Counted from the stretch's first letter, positions 18,268-27,009 are shown. The stretch is DNA of 64,000 nt from Chloroflexi bacterium HGW-Chloroflexi-3 (GCA_002842045.1 PHBX01000017.1:1-64000); one strand, 5' to 3'. The notes: generated by a model from the letters alone, not told the origin. Numbers and translations: made by a program.

Positions 18268-20424
18268 ATGAAAGTAAATTCAAAAATTAAATTCACCTTA
18301 GTTGTCATCCTCGGATTGGCTGTTCTGTTGCTCACCGCTTGTTCACAGACAACTCCGGCACCTGTTCAGGACGTGGTTCCCCCGACAACCTCCACCCAGG
18401 TTTGTCCAGAGCCTGCTCCATGCCCGGAACTGCCGGAAACAGTAGCCGCTCCATTTGAGGAATTGTGGAAAAATTCACCCCATGCTGATAAAGAAGCTGA
18501 AGCTTTCCGCCACTGGGACGAAGAAGATCCCATGGAAGTACCAGTAGCCTGTGCCAAATGCCATAGTTCTGCTGGTTTTCAGGATTTTGTTGGCGCAGAT
18601 GGTAGTGAAATGTTTGTCGTTGATGCCAACGCTTCAGTCGATACTGTTATTGAATGTCAAACCTGCCATAATAATGCCACAATGGCTTTGACCACCGTAA
18701 AGTTCCCCTCCGGGGCTGAACTCACCGGACTGGGGAGTGAAGCTGTTTGTATGACCTGCCACCAGGGTCGCGCATCCAAGGTGCAGGTTGATGCAGCAGT
18801 TGCTAATGCTGGCGTCGATGAGGATGCAGTTTCTGAAAACTTGGGCTTTATCAATATTCACTATTTTGCTGCAGCAGTCAGCCGCTATGGTACGCAGGTA
18901 AAAGGTGGTTATGAATATGAAGGCATGACATACGATACATTATTCGAACATGTACCGAATGTGCAAGCTTGTCAAGATTGCCATAACCCGCATTCATTGG
19001 AATTGGAACTTGGCACTTGCGCTCAATGCCATGAGGTAAATAGTGTTGAAGATCTGCGTGCCATCCGCGAACCATCTTCCTTTGTGGATTACGATGGGGA
19101 TGGTGATGTAGCTGAAGGCATGTTCTTTGAAATCGAAGGACTGAAAGAAATGGCCTTCACAGCCATACAGTCTTATGCTGCTGAAGTTGTTGAAATGCCT
19201 CTCGGTTACAATTCCAACAAATATCCCTATTTCTTCAATGATACCAACGGCGATGGCGAATTAACCGCAGACGAAGCAGTATTTCCAAATGCTTATAAAT
19301 CATGGACACCACGCCTGGTCAAAGCTGCTTATAACTTCCAGACAGTCAGTAAAGACCCCGGTGGTTATGCCCACGGTGGAAAATATTTAGTTCAGCTTTT
19401 ACATGATTCAATCGCTGACCTCAATACAGTCGTGGACACCCCAGTAGACCTGAGCACCGCTGCACGTGACGATGCCGGCCATTTTGCCAGCAACACAGAA
19501 GCCTGGCGCCATTGGGATGCTGAAGGTGCTGTACCTGCCACCTGTGCCAAATGTCACTCAGCAACAGGATTGCCACAATTCATTAAAGAAGGCGTTAATA
19601 TTTCCAATGCACCGACCAGTGGATTATGGTGTGAAACCTGCCATAATACCGCAGAATGGCCAGCGGTTTATGCACTTGAAACCGTAACCTTCCCCAGTGG
19701 AGCAAAATTAGGCTTTGCTGATAAACCATCCGCGAACCTGTGTCTCAATTGTCATCAGGGTCGCGAGTCAACCGTCAGTGTGAATCGTGTAATTGGGACA
19801 AATAGTCCTGATGTTGTAGTAGAAGGTCTCAGCTTCAGAAACGTACACTACTTTGCAGCTGGTGCAACCATGTTTGGTACCGATGCCAAAGGTGTTTACG
19901 AGTATGAAGGTAAAACATACGCTGGACTCAATGTTCACGTTGCAGGTTTTTCAACCTGTGTTGACTGTCATGATATTCATGGCCTTGAAGTCAAAGCACA
20001 AACTTGCCAGGGTTGTCACCAAACAGATGATCCAAAGACCATCCGAATAAAATTGGTTGAAGACTATGATGGTGATGGTGCTACAGAAGGTATCGCCGGC
20101 GAAGTGGCGACACTCATTGAGAAACTATATGAGAGTATCAAAGTTTACTCTGTGGAACAAGGTAATCCATTAGTTTATGACGCCCACACCTACCCCTATT
20201 TCTTCAAAGATACCAATGCAAACGGTGAAGTCGATTCTGATGAAGCAAGCTATGCAAATGGCTACAAAAGTTGGACTCCCAGATTATTGCGAGCTGCTTA
20301 CAACTATCAGTACGCCATGAAAGATCCAGGAGCTTTTGCTCATAATCCAACCTACATCTTACAAGTATTGTTTGATTCAATTAAAGATATTGGTGGTGAT
20401 GTAACTGGTCTTGTTCGCCCCTAA
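18268..20424 (+). CDS. decahaem cytochrome c lipoprotein (tandem pentahaem repeat)
   Basis: About 718 residues. Lipoprotein signal with lipobox LLTAC near residue 22, so it is anchored on the outer face. Ten CXXCH motifs: CAKCH, CQTCH, CMTCH, CQDCH, CAQCH in the first half and CAKCH, CETCH, CLNCH, CVDCH, CQGCH in the second. The halves repeat with a spacing of about 331 residues, each with EA(F/W)RHWD, HQGR, NxHYFAA, YEYEG and YKSWTPRL in the same order. Each half also has two Asp-rich loops (DYDGDG and DTNGDGELTADEA, or DYDGDG and DTNANGEVDSDEA), which look like EF-hand-type Ca2+ sites. The start is ATG 18268, served by GAGGAG, not the upstream TTG. Likely an extracellular electron carrier; not matched by me to a named enzyme. 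Confidence 0.9.
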   Translation: MKVNSKIKFTLVVILGLAVLLLTACSQTTPAPVQDVVPPTTSTQVCPEPAPCPELPETVAAPFEELWKNSPHADKEAEAFRHWDEEDPMEVPVACAKCHSSAGFQDFVGADGSEMFVVDANASVDTVIECQTCHNNATMALTTVKFPSGAELTGLGSEAVCMTCHQGRASKVQVDAAVANAGVDEDAVSENLGFINIHYFAAAVSRYGTQVKGGYEYEGMTYDTLFEHVPNVQACQDCHNPHSLELELGTCAQCHEVNSVEDLRAIREPSSFVDYDGDGDVAEGMFFEIEGLKEMAFTAIQSYAAEVVEMPLGYNSNKYPYFFNDTNGDGELTADEAVFPNAYKSWTPRLVKAAYNFQTVSKDPGGYAHGGKYLVQLLHDSIADLNTVVDTPVDLSTAARDDAGHFASNTEAWRHWDAEGAVPATCAKCHSATGLPQFIKEGVNISNAPTSGLWCETCHNTAEWPAVYALETVTFPSGAKLGFADKPSANLCLNCHQGRESTVSVNRVIGTNSPDVVVEGLSFRNVHYFAAGATMFGTDAKGVYEYEGKTYAGLNVHVAGFSTCVDCHDIHGLEVKAQTCQGCHQTDDPKTIRIKLVEDYDGDGATEGIAGEVATLIEKLYESIKVYSVEQGNPLVYDAHTYPYFFKDTNANGEVDSDEASYANGYKSWTPRLLRAAYNYQYAMKDPGAFAHNPTYILQVLFDSIKDIGGDVTGLVRP

Positions 20425-20435
20425 GTAGTTTAGCC

Positions 20436-20471
20436 AAAAATCCCATGGGTTACTCACCCATGGGATTTTTT
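20436..20471 (+). terminator. rho-independent terminator after the decahaem gene
   Basis: Stem AAATCCCATGGGT/ACCCATGGGATTT with a TACTC loop and a run of T. It lies between the decahaem gene and the NapC-like gene on the same strand, so these two are at least partly separate transcripts. Confidence 0.9.
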
Positions 20472-20525
20472 AATTTCAGATCCGATCGTTCCAAAAAGCA
20501 CAACCACTTTTCCGAGGAGAACATT

Positions 20526-22226
20526 ATGAAAAAAAAGGGTAATTGGATTAAGAAAATATTCTTCCCACCAGCTGAAGCAAGCACAGGCATGAAGCTTTTA
20601 CCTTATGGAATTATTATATTTTTAATTATCGCTGTAGGACTTTTTTCTACAGAAGCATGGGCATATACCAATACCATCGACTTTTGTGGGACTACCTGTC
20701 ATACTATGCCCCCTCAACATGTAACACATCTCAATTCAGACCATGCCAGAGTCACCTGTGAGGATTGCCACCTCGGTCGCACTGAATTAGGAACGCAGAT
20801 TATTCGAAAAATTGAATATTCCTATCAAACAGGGTCTGCAATGATCTTAAACAATTATCACTATCCCATCATTGCGCGTAACATGCGTCCTGCCAGAGAT
20901 GTTTGTGAGACCTGTCATTATCCACAGGTTTTTTCCAATGACACATTAATAGATTTCAAACATTATGCTCAGGATGAAAATAATACCGAAACCACAACTT
21001 ACCTGATTATGAAAACGGGTGGTGGAAGTGAACGTGAAGGATTGGGGTTTGGCATTCATTGGCATATCGAGAATCCGGTTTTGTTCTACCCTACCGATGA
21101 GCGCATGCAGGAAATCCCTTATATTCGCGTTGTCAATCAGGATGGTAGTATTACCGAATTTGTAGACACAGAGTTGGATTTTGATGTCAGTCAGATTAAT
21201 GAAGAAAATTTAGTTAATATGGATTGTATGTCCTGCCATAACCGGACCGCACATTTAATTGAATATCCGGACCAGGCAGTAGAAGACATGTTATCCAGGG
21301 AAGAGATAAACAAAGATATTCCTTTCATCCGAAATTATGCAGCTACAGCATTAAAAGGAGATTCTAAAACCTATGAGGAAGCCCGTGCAAACATTGAAAA
21401 ACTTCTTCCAAATTATGAACAAAATTTTCCCATTACATTCGCCAAATACCGAACAGATCTGGAAGCAACCATAGAAGTGCTTTGGAAATATTACCAGGAA
21501 AATGTATTCATCGATCAGAAAATGCGTTGGGATACACATCCAGATAACAGCCAGCATCTAACCTCACCAGGGTGCTTCCGTTGTCATGATGGCAAACATC
21601 TTTCGAGTGAAAATGAAGCCGTGAGACTGGAGTGCAACTTATGCCACTCAATCCCGGTTGTCTCCGGACCCGAAGATTTCGTTACCAATATTGAAATCAG
21701 CACAGGTATCGAACCTTCATCGCACAAAGACACCAATTGGATCACTGTTCATCACGAAGTAGTTGATAATACCTGCGAAAATTGTCATACCATGGGAGAT
21801 CCAGGAGGATCCAGCAATACCTCTTTCTGCAGTAATTCTGGTTGTCATGGTCAAGCCTGGGAGTATGCAGGTTTTGATGCGCCACGCATGCGTCAGATTC
21901 TCAGTACATTGATCGAAGCGACTCCAACACCAGAGCCGATGGAAGCACCCGAACAGGAAGGACTCCCTCCCACTTATGCTACCATTGCTAATTCTTTCAC
22001 AATATGTTTAAGTTGTCACGCCACAGACGAATTAGCAGGAGTCAACCTCAGTAATTATGAATCCATTATGCAAGGGGGGGATAAAGGCGCAATTGTTATC
22101 CCCGGTGATGCAGAAAATAGCCTATTGGTACTGACTCAACAGACAGATCCACCCCATTTTGGTCAGTTCACCAATCAACAATTAGAACAAATCATAGCCT
22201 GGATAAATGCTGGTGCAGAAGAATAA
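20526..22226 (+). CDS. membrane-anchored NapC/NirT-like multihaem cytochrome c with planctomycete-type cytochrome C tail
   Basis: About 566 residues. One N-terminal membrane helix (about 24-45), then FCGTTCHTM, which matches the position of the first NapC/NirT haem but with three residues between the cysteines (CX3CH). CEDCH, CETCH, CMSCH, CFRCH, CNLCH and CENCH follow, then CSNSGCH (CX4CH), and finally CLSCH in a C-terminal domain (about 490-566) resembling the planctomycete-type cytochrome C domain. That gives nine haem motifs, two atypical. NapC/NirT proteins oxidise menaquinol and pass electrons to exported partners. ATG 20526 is set by GAGGAG at 20513-20518; the longer open frame from 20445 would run through the terminator hairpin. 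Its likely partners are the flanking cytochromes. Confidence 0.88.
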   Translation: MKKKGNWIKKIFFPPAEASTGMKLLPYGIIIFLIIAVGLFSTEAWAYTNTIDFCGTTCHTMPPQHVTHLNSDHARVTCEDCHLGRTELGTQIIRKIEYSYQTGSAMILNNYHYPIIARNMRPARDVCETCHYPQVFSNDTLIDFKHYAQDENNTETTTYLIMKTGGGSEREGLGFGIHWHIENPVLFYPTDERMQEIPYIRVVNQDGSITEFVDTELDFDVSQINEENLVNMDCMSCHNRTAHLIEYPDQAVEDMLSREEINKDIPFIRNYAATALKGDSKTYEEARANIEKLLPNYEQNFPITFAKYRTDLEATIEVLWKYYQENVFIDQKMRWDTHPDNSQHLTSPGCFRCHDGKHLSSENEAVRLECNLCHSIPVVSGPEDFVTNIEISTGIEPSSHKDTNWITVHHEVVDNTCENCHTMGDPGGSSNTSFCSNSGCHGQAWEYAGFDAPRMRQILSTLIEATPTPEPMEAPEQEGLPPTYATIANSFTICLSCHATDELAGVNLSNYESIMQGGDKGAIVIPGDAENSLLVLTQQTDPPHFGQFTNQQLEQIIAWINAGAEE

Positions 22227-22241
22227 ATAAAACAAAATGTT

Positions 22242-22279
22242 GAAGAGGCTGATTTCAAAAAAATCAGTCTCTTCTTTTA
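22242..22279 (+). terminator. rho-independent terminator after the NapC-like gene
   Basis: Stem GAAGAGGCTGATTT (22242-22255) pairs with AAATCAGTCTCTTC (22261-22274), followed by TTTT. It closes the second cytochrome unit. Confidence 0.88.
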
Positions 22280-22612
22280 TAGTTGATTTTTATTTCTCCT
22301 TTAATTTGATTTTGCTGATATATCAGGACAGGAATTAAAATTAAGTTTATTCTATAAGTAAAGACTATACTTTTCCATAACCTACTAATCATCAAAAGGG
22401 GATATCGATCAAATGAATATAGACAGATATCATATTGTATAAAAGTGACAACAAAGTGAAAATATTCACACCTAAGATTTTATTTTTCATTGGATATCTT
22501 TTGCTCCAAATAATTGCCTTTTATTAATATATAATTAATCTTTATAATCAAAAAGCGAGTTTTTTTCATAAAATGGGAATTCCCTATCTGTCATTTGAAC
22601 AAGGAGAAACAT
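22280..22612. other. AT-rich spacer upstream of the 9-haem cytochrome
   Basis: About 330 bases, strongly AT-rich, no open frame of note on either strand. It follows a terminator, so it should contain the promoter for the 22613-24953 pair. I see no confident -35/-10 pair or palindrome. Confidence 0.4.
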
Positions 22613-23803
22613 ATGAAGAGAGTTAATCTCCTCAACGTTGGGCGTATTCTTCTTCTCCTAACTGCCATTGTTATGTTGTTTTTAGTTGTGGATTTGTTGA
22701 TTACACCAGAAAAAGTGGTGGCACAATCTGAAGACGATTCACAACCACAAATCGACACGACCTCCAATGTGTATTGCTTAAGCTGTCACGCAGAAGCGTA
22801 TAACCCGGTTCAGCTACCCAGTGGAGAAAGCTTATTTATCCAAATCAATATGGATGAGTTCGCTAATTCTACTCACGACCGAAATCAGATTGCCTGTGTA
22901 CAATGTCACAAATATATCACTGGTTTCCCTCACCCCATAAAAACATCTCAAACGCTACATGAATATCAGCTGCAGAGAGATACTGCCTGTATTGAATGTC
23001 ACGAAGTGCAGGTTAACCAGACCAAAGATAGTATTCACGGACAATTGCTCGGTCAGGGTGATGTGGATGCTCCCACCTGTTCCAATTGTCATGATCCTCA
23101 CACACAGCCTTATGTGGAAGAACTCAGCAAAACTGAGCATTCTGAAGTGTGTGCGAATTGCCACAATGGCATTTTCCAGGAATATGCAAACAGCGTTCAC
23201 GGCGAAGCAATGATTAGGGATGACAATCAGGATGTACCTGGTTGTATTGATTGTCACGGTGTTCATACCATGGAAGATACCAGCACAGCTGAATTCCGCA
23301 ACAGTTCTGTTTATCTTTGCGCTGATTGTCACACCAACGCAGCCATTATGGACAAATATGGACTTTCCACCCAGGTTCTGGATACCTATGTAGCTGATTT
23401 TCATGGAACAACAGTAACCCTATTCGAAATCACTGAACCAGGTCAAACTACCAACAAAGCTGTTTGTTATGATTGCCATGGTATTCACAATATTCTTTCT
23501 GTCAATGATCCCAGCAAAGGACTTTCTGTCAAACAGAATATGTTGGTAGCCTGCCAGAGCTGTCACCCGGATGCAACCACAAACTTCCCGGATACCTGGT
23601 TGAGCCACTACATTCCAGACAAGGATAAATATCCTATCGTTTATTATATAACCCTCTTCTACCAAATCCTGATCCCTGGAGTACTGGGGGGTATGGCAAT
23701 CTTCGTGTTCAGTGACGCTTATCGCCGGCTTCGCATGAAATTCATTAAACCCAAACCTGTTGAAGTAGCTGATGAAGGTGAGGAGGTGATTAACCATGAG
23801 TGA
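22613..23803 (+). CDS. nonahaem cytochrome c with N- and C-terminal membrane segments
   Basis: About 396 residues. An N-terminal hydrophobic segment (about 8-28) is a signal anchor. Nine CXXCH motifs fill residues 50-325: CLSCH, CVQCH, CIECH, CSNCH, CANCH, CIDCH, CADCH, CYDCH and CQSCH. A membrane segment at about 350-368 and a basic/acidic tail end it, so the haem domain faces outward with both ends in the membrane. The spacing and the CxxCHxxH forms (for instance CSNCHDPH, CIDCHGVH, CYDCHGIH) resemble cytochrome c3/NrfB-type electron-transfer modules. ATG 22613 follows AAGGAG by six bases; the upstream in-frame TTG covers that SD. It overlaps the b-type cytochrome start by 8 bp, so the two are coupled and probably form one complex. 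Confidence 0.9.
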   Translation: MKRVNLLNVGRILLLLTAIVMLFLVVDLLITPEKVVAQSEDDSQPQIDTTSNVYCLSCHAEAYNPVQLPSGESLFIQINMDEFANSTHDRNQIACVQCHKYITGFPHPIKTSQTLHEYQLQRDTACIECHEVQVNQTKDSIHGQLLGQGDVDAPTCSNCHDPHTQPYVEELSKTEHSEVCANCHNGIFQEYANSVHGEAMIRDDNQDVPGCIDCHGVHTMEDTSTAEFRNSSVYLCADCHTNAAIMDKYGLSTQVLDTYVADFHGTTVTLFEITEPGQTTNKAVCYDCHGIHNILSVNDPSKGLSVKQNMLVACQSCHPDATTNFPDTWLSHYIPDKDKYPIVYYITLFYQILIPGVLGGMAIFVFSDAYRRLRMKFIKPKPVEVADEGEEVINHE

Positions 23804-24953
23804 TCAAACCAAAATATACGAACGTTTTAATATTGCCAGACGTCTTGAACACATTTTATTGATCCTGTCATTTTCCACCCTGGCAGTCACAGGATTGATT
23901 CAGAAATATGCTCTTAACAGTGTCTCAATTACCCTGATTAGTTTCATGGGAGGAATTGAAATCGTTCGCATCATTCATCGTATTGCGGCAGTCACATTTT
24001 TCCTAGAAGGCATTTATCACTTCATTTTGATGGCTTACCTCCTGTATGTAAAAAGAAAAGAAGCCACCATGATACCCGGCATCAAAGACGGATTTGATGC
24101 AATTTATGAGTTATTGCATAACATTGGACTGAGAAAAGAAGGTCCAAAAATGCCACGCTATAATTATGCAGAAAAAATGGAGTATCTCGCCATGCTCTGG
24201 GGTTATTTCCTGATGGGATTAACCGGTTTTATGCTCTGGAATCCGATAATAACGACAAAAATATTTCCTGGTGAATTTGTTCCTGCTGCAAAAGTAGCTC
24301 ATGGGCTCGAAGCTGTCCTGGCTGTATTGGCAATTTTTTTATGGCATTTCTATCATGTTCACATCAAAAAATGGAATTGGTCAATGCTCAAAGGATATTT
24401 GACCCATCATGAAATGGTTGAAGAACATGGTGCTGAATTAGAGAAGATTGAAATGGCAGAACCAGAACCAGAAATTGATCCGGTTGTTTACAAGAAGAGA
24501 ATGAAGATATTTACTCCTGTATCCATCGTTTTTTCGGTTATCATGGTCAGTTTGGTTATATTCCTGGCGAATTATGAAGAAACCGCTATAACAACAATTC
24601 CACGAGTTTATGCTGAAGTGGATGTTTTCGTACCCCGCACACCAACCCCCATTCCTTCCCCTATCCCTTCACCTACTCCAGACATGATGGTAGCCAATAC
24701 CTGGGACGGCGGCATCGATTACCTCTTTGAACAAAAATGTGGGCTCTGTCATGGCGAATCTGGAGGTTTGTCGGTAAAAACCTACAGCGGCATTATTCAG
24801 GGTGGTAACAGTGGCATGTCGGTAATTCCAGGAAGGCCAGACGAAAGCCTGATTATGCAAATTCAGGCTCCTGGCAATGAACACCCCGGGCAATTTAGTG
24901 ATGAGGAACTTGAACGAGTCCGCATCTGGATCATAAATGGTGCTCGTAAGTAA
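23796..24953 (+). CDS. b-type cytochrome membrane subunit with C-terminal c-type haem domain
   Basis: 385 residues. Four main membrane segments at about 15-35, 55-80, 130-150 and 170-190 carry histidines suited to haem b (RRLEHILLILSF, IIHRIAAVTFFLEGIYHF, KVAHGLEAVLAVLAIFLWHFYHVHIK), as in cytochrome b561/FdnI-type quinone-interacting subunits. A further helix (about 230-250) and a Pro-rich PTPIPSP linker precede a C-terminal domain (about 305-385) with CGLCH that resembles the tail of the NapC-like protein. The protein probably links the menaquinone pool to the nonahaem partner. GGAGGTG gives a strong SD inside the preceding gene, and the 8-bp overlap indicates translational coupling. Confidence 0.9.
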   Translation: MSDQTKIYERFNIARRLEHILLILSFSTLAVTGLIQKYALNSVSITLISFMGGIEIVRIIHRIAAVTFFLEGIYHFILMAYLLYVKRKEATMIPGIKDGFDAIYELLHNIGLRKEGPKMPRYNYAEKMEYLAMLWGYFLMGLTGFMLWNPIITTKIFPGEFVPAAKVAHGLEAVLAVLAIFLWHFYHVHIKKWNWSMLKGYLTHHEMVEEHGAELEKIEMAEPEPEIDPVVYKKRMKIFTPVSIVFSVIMVSLVIFLANYEETAITTIPRVYAEVDVFVPRTPTPIPSPIPSPTPDMMVANTWDGGIDYLFEQKCGLCHGESGGLSVKTYSGIIQGGNSGMSVIPGRPDESLIMQIQAPGNEHPGQFSDEELERVRIWIINGARK

Positions 24954-24975
24954 TTCACAACAGTAGATATTTGTG

Positions 24976-25020
24976 AGAGGAGTTTTTGAGAGGGATTTTC
25001 TCAAAAACTCCTCTTATTTT
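24976..25020. terminator. terminator hairpin at the end of the cytochrome locus
   Basis: A 16-bp perfect stem AGAGGAGTTTTTGAGA/TCTCAAAAACTCCTCT (24976-24991 and 24999-25014), followed by TATTTT on the plus strand. It separates the cytochrome genes from the convergent zinc-ribbon gene and may work in both directions. Confidence 0.88.
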
Positions 25021-25063
25021 AATGTCTCGCAGGGAAAGATGGAAGTATGAATATAAATTTTAT

Positions 25064-25375
25064 CTACCAGTCTAGCCTGGTTTTATTTCTAATTTTCTTA
25101 TTGGATTTTCGCCAATATAATTCATCATCAACTTCATCAATTTCATCATGACGATGTTTGTTCTTTCGTTCATGTTTCTTCGCTGCTTCTTGTTTCTCAC
25201 TATCAAACCATTGCGGGGCAGCGTTGGCAAATGTATAAAGATCAAAGATCAATGGATCCGTCATCACAACTGCCAATAATTCCTGGCACCTGGGACAAAC
25301 TGTATTTTGCCCGACTTGTAAGTCTTCTTCAAACTTAATATCCTCACCGCAAGCAGGGCAGACTGCTTCGTACAT
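25064..25375 (-). CDS. small LysW-like zinc-ribbon protein
   Basis: 103 residues. The first 40 residues have CPACGEDIKFEEDLQVGQ then CPRCQELLAV, the two-knuckle zinc ribbon of LysW-type amino-group carrier proteins. The Glu-ended EDWGE tail that makes LysW a carrier is absent; instead there is a Lys/His/Glu-rich tail (62-103). It may therefore be only a structural or nucleic-acid-binding zinc ribbon. It lies divergent from an ATP-grasp ligase gene 490 bp away. ATG 25375 has a short AGGAG upstream. Confidence 0.7.
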   Translation of the reverse strand: MYEAVCPACGEDIKFEEDLQVGQNTVCPRCQELLAVVMTDPLIFDLYTFANAAPQWFDSEKQEAAKKHERKNKHRHDEIDEVDDELYWRKSNKKIRNKTRLDW

Positions 25376-25546
25376 AATAAAAACTCCTAAAAATCAATAC
25401 AAACAAATAACATCAAAAGAAGTAAATACCTCTTAATTATTCAAATGAATCCATGATTACCAGGGAATAAGAAGCTCTTGTATTATGCAATAATTTGGTT
25501 CCTTTTTCGTCCGATGTAAAATTCTTTCTTAAAGTATGGATATTAG

Positions 25547-25789
25547 TCAATTTTATACCAATTTGATTCTACAACAAGCTTTCCTGCGAGGCAAGATTTT
25601 ATCCCAAATTGTCACACAGATATCCGGTTAGTGAAACCTACAACTGGTGACAATTATGTCTATCCTGGTTGTTCAATGTTATGGATGGTAATCAAGCTTG
25701 CCCCGATTGAACTTGACTTTCATAATGAAATGAACAACGCTCAAGTAGAGGAATTTGAGCCCGAAAATGGCAATGATTGGGATAGCTGA
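25547..25789 (+). pseudogene. possible gene remnant in the 490-bp spacer
   Basis: The 25376-25866 spacer contains an 80-codon open frame without a good start that ends at TGA 25787-25789. It reads PTTGDNYVYPGCSMLWMVIKLAPIELDF and then an acidic tail FEPENGNDWDS. The composition looks protein-like rather than random, but I recognise no family. It could be the 3' end of a decayed gene. GTG 25631 could give a 52-residue product. The rest of the spacer is AT-rich with nothing recognisable. Confidence 0.3.
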
Positions 25790-25866
25790 AATTGATAACC
25801 ACAATTTTTAATTAAGTGTGATAATAAACAAAAAAAGAAAAAAGGACAGGTGAATTAGAAAGAGAA

Positions 25867-26949
25867 ATGAAAAAATTAAAGGTTGCCTTGCTGGCTAACG
25901 CCAAAGAAAATGCACCAAAATTTGAAGAATTACCAGATGATCAATGGGATGATCTGGATTCAACAAAAACCATTCTGGCAATTGTAGAGGCAATAAAAGC
26001 AGGGGGAAATGATTGTGAATTCTTAGAAGGAAACATAACACTATTAGATACCTTGGTTAAATATCAACCGGATATTTGCTTCAATATCTGTGAAGGTCAT
26101 TTTGGGGATGGACGTGAAGCTCAGGTACCTGCCATTTTAGAAATGATGCGGATTCCATACACTGGCTCCAAGGTAATGACGCTGGCGCTAACACTGGATA
26201 AACCCATGACCAAACGCATTCTGCATTGGCATGAATTGCCAACACCTGAATTTCAGGTCTTTGAACGCGTGGATGAACCCCTCAATGACGATTTGAGATT
26301 TCCCTTGTTTGTAAAACCAAGCCGAGAAGGCACCGGCATGGGGGTCAGCGGAAAGTCGATTGTTAAGGATGAAAACGAATTAAGAGAGCAGATCGCAGAA
26401 ATATTCAAACGCTATAAGCAACCCGCACTGGCAGAACGCTATATTGAAGGGCGAGAAGTAACTGTTGGACTGGTGGGGAACCTGGTTGGCCCGGCTGCTC
26501 GTCGCCTCCCCCATGATGAAAATTTATCACGTATCCAGAAAGGTTTGCATTTTTTTCCACCCATGGAAGTTGATTTAGAACCCTTTAAAGATACAGATGT
26601 AGTATATAGCAACCGTCTTAAAGTTGACCTGGCTGATCAGCTCAATTATGTTTGTCCAGCACCTCTGGATTCAGAAATGATCGAGGATCTTAACTGGTAT
26701 ACTGCAGCCGTCTTCCGCGTCACCGGTGCACTGGATGTTTCCCGTGTGGATTTTCGGTTGGATGCCAGCAATAACTTTAATCCATACATTCTGGAAATCA
26801 ACCCCTTGCCAGGTCTTTCGCCAGGTATTTCAGATATTGTCATTGAAGCTGCTGCAGAGGGGATCGATCATCACGAATTGGTAAACATGATTCTGGATAC
26901 AGCTTTACGCCGTTATGGCATTGATAAACCACGTAATATTACCTTTTAA
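25867..26949 (+). CDS. D-alanine-D-alanine ligase-like ATP-grasp enzyme
   Basis: 360 residues of the ATP-grasp superfamily, closest in layout to D-Ala-D-Ala ligase: NICEGHFGDGREAQVPAILEMMRIPYTGS (about 78-105) matches the N-terminal substrate loop, FVKPSREGTGMGVS the ATP-binding strand-loop, AERYIEGREVTVGLVG the adenine-side strands, and SRVDFRLD and LEINPLPGLSPGISD the Mg2+-binding end. The family joins amino acids with ATP; similar genes outside the cell-wall cluster are often not true Ddl enzymes, so the substrate is open. Start ATG 25867. A terminator follows at 26975. It is a single gene. Confidence 0.85.
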   Translation: MKKLKVALLANAKENAPKFEELPDDQWDDLDSTKTILAIVEAIKAGGNDCEFLEGNITLLDTLVKYQPDICFNICEGHFGDGREAQVPAILEMMRIPYTGSKVMTLALTLDKPMTKRILHWHELPTPEFQVFERVDEPLNDDLRFPLFVKPSREGTGMGVSGKSIVKDENELREQIAEIFKRYKQPALAERYIEGREVTVGLVGNLVGPAARRLPHDENLSRIQKGLHFFPPMEVDLEPFKDTDVVYSNRLKVDLADQLNYVCPAPLDSEMIEDLNWYTAAVFRVTGALDVSRVDFRLDASNNFNPYILEINPLPGLSPGISDIVIEAAAEGIDHHELVNMILDTALRRYGIDKPRNITF

Positions 26950-26974
26950 GGATTAAATCCGTGAATTTGAGTAA

Positions 26975-27008
26975 GCAGAGAAAAATTTTTAAATTTCTCA
27001 GCTTTTTT
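26975..27008 (+). terminator. rho-independent terminator after the ATP-grasp gene
   Basis: Stem GC-A-GAGAAA / TTTCTC-A-GC with an A/T-rich inner part and TTTTTT after it. It lies against the stop codon of the convergent ABC exporter gene. Confidence 0.75.
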
Positions 27009-27009
27009 A

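Noticed and set aside
20445..20525. Longer N-terminus for the NapC-like protein
   Set aside because: The extra residues would run through the terminator hairpin, and the GAGGAG and ATG at 20526 give a proper signal-anchor start.
25064..25375. LysW carrier protein
   Set aside because: The zinc ribbon matches but the Glu-ended carrier tail is missing, so I did not call it lysW.
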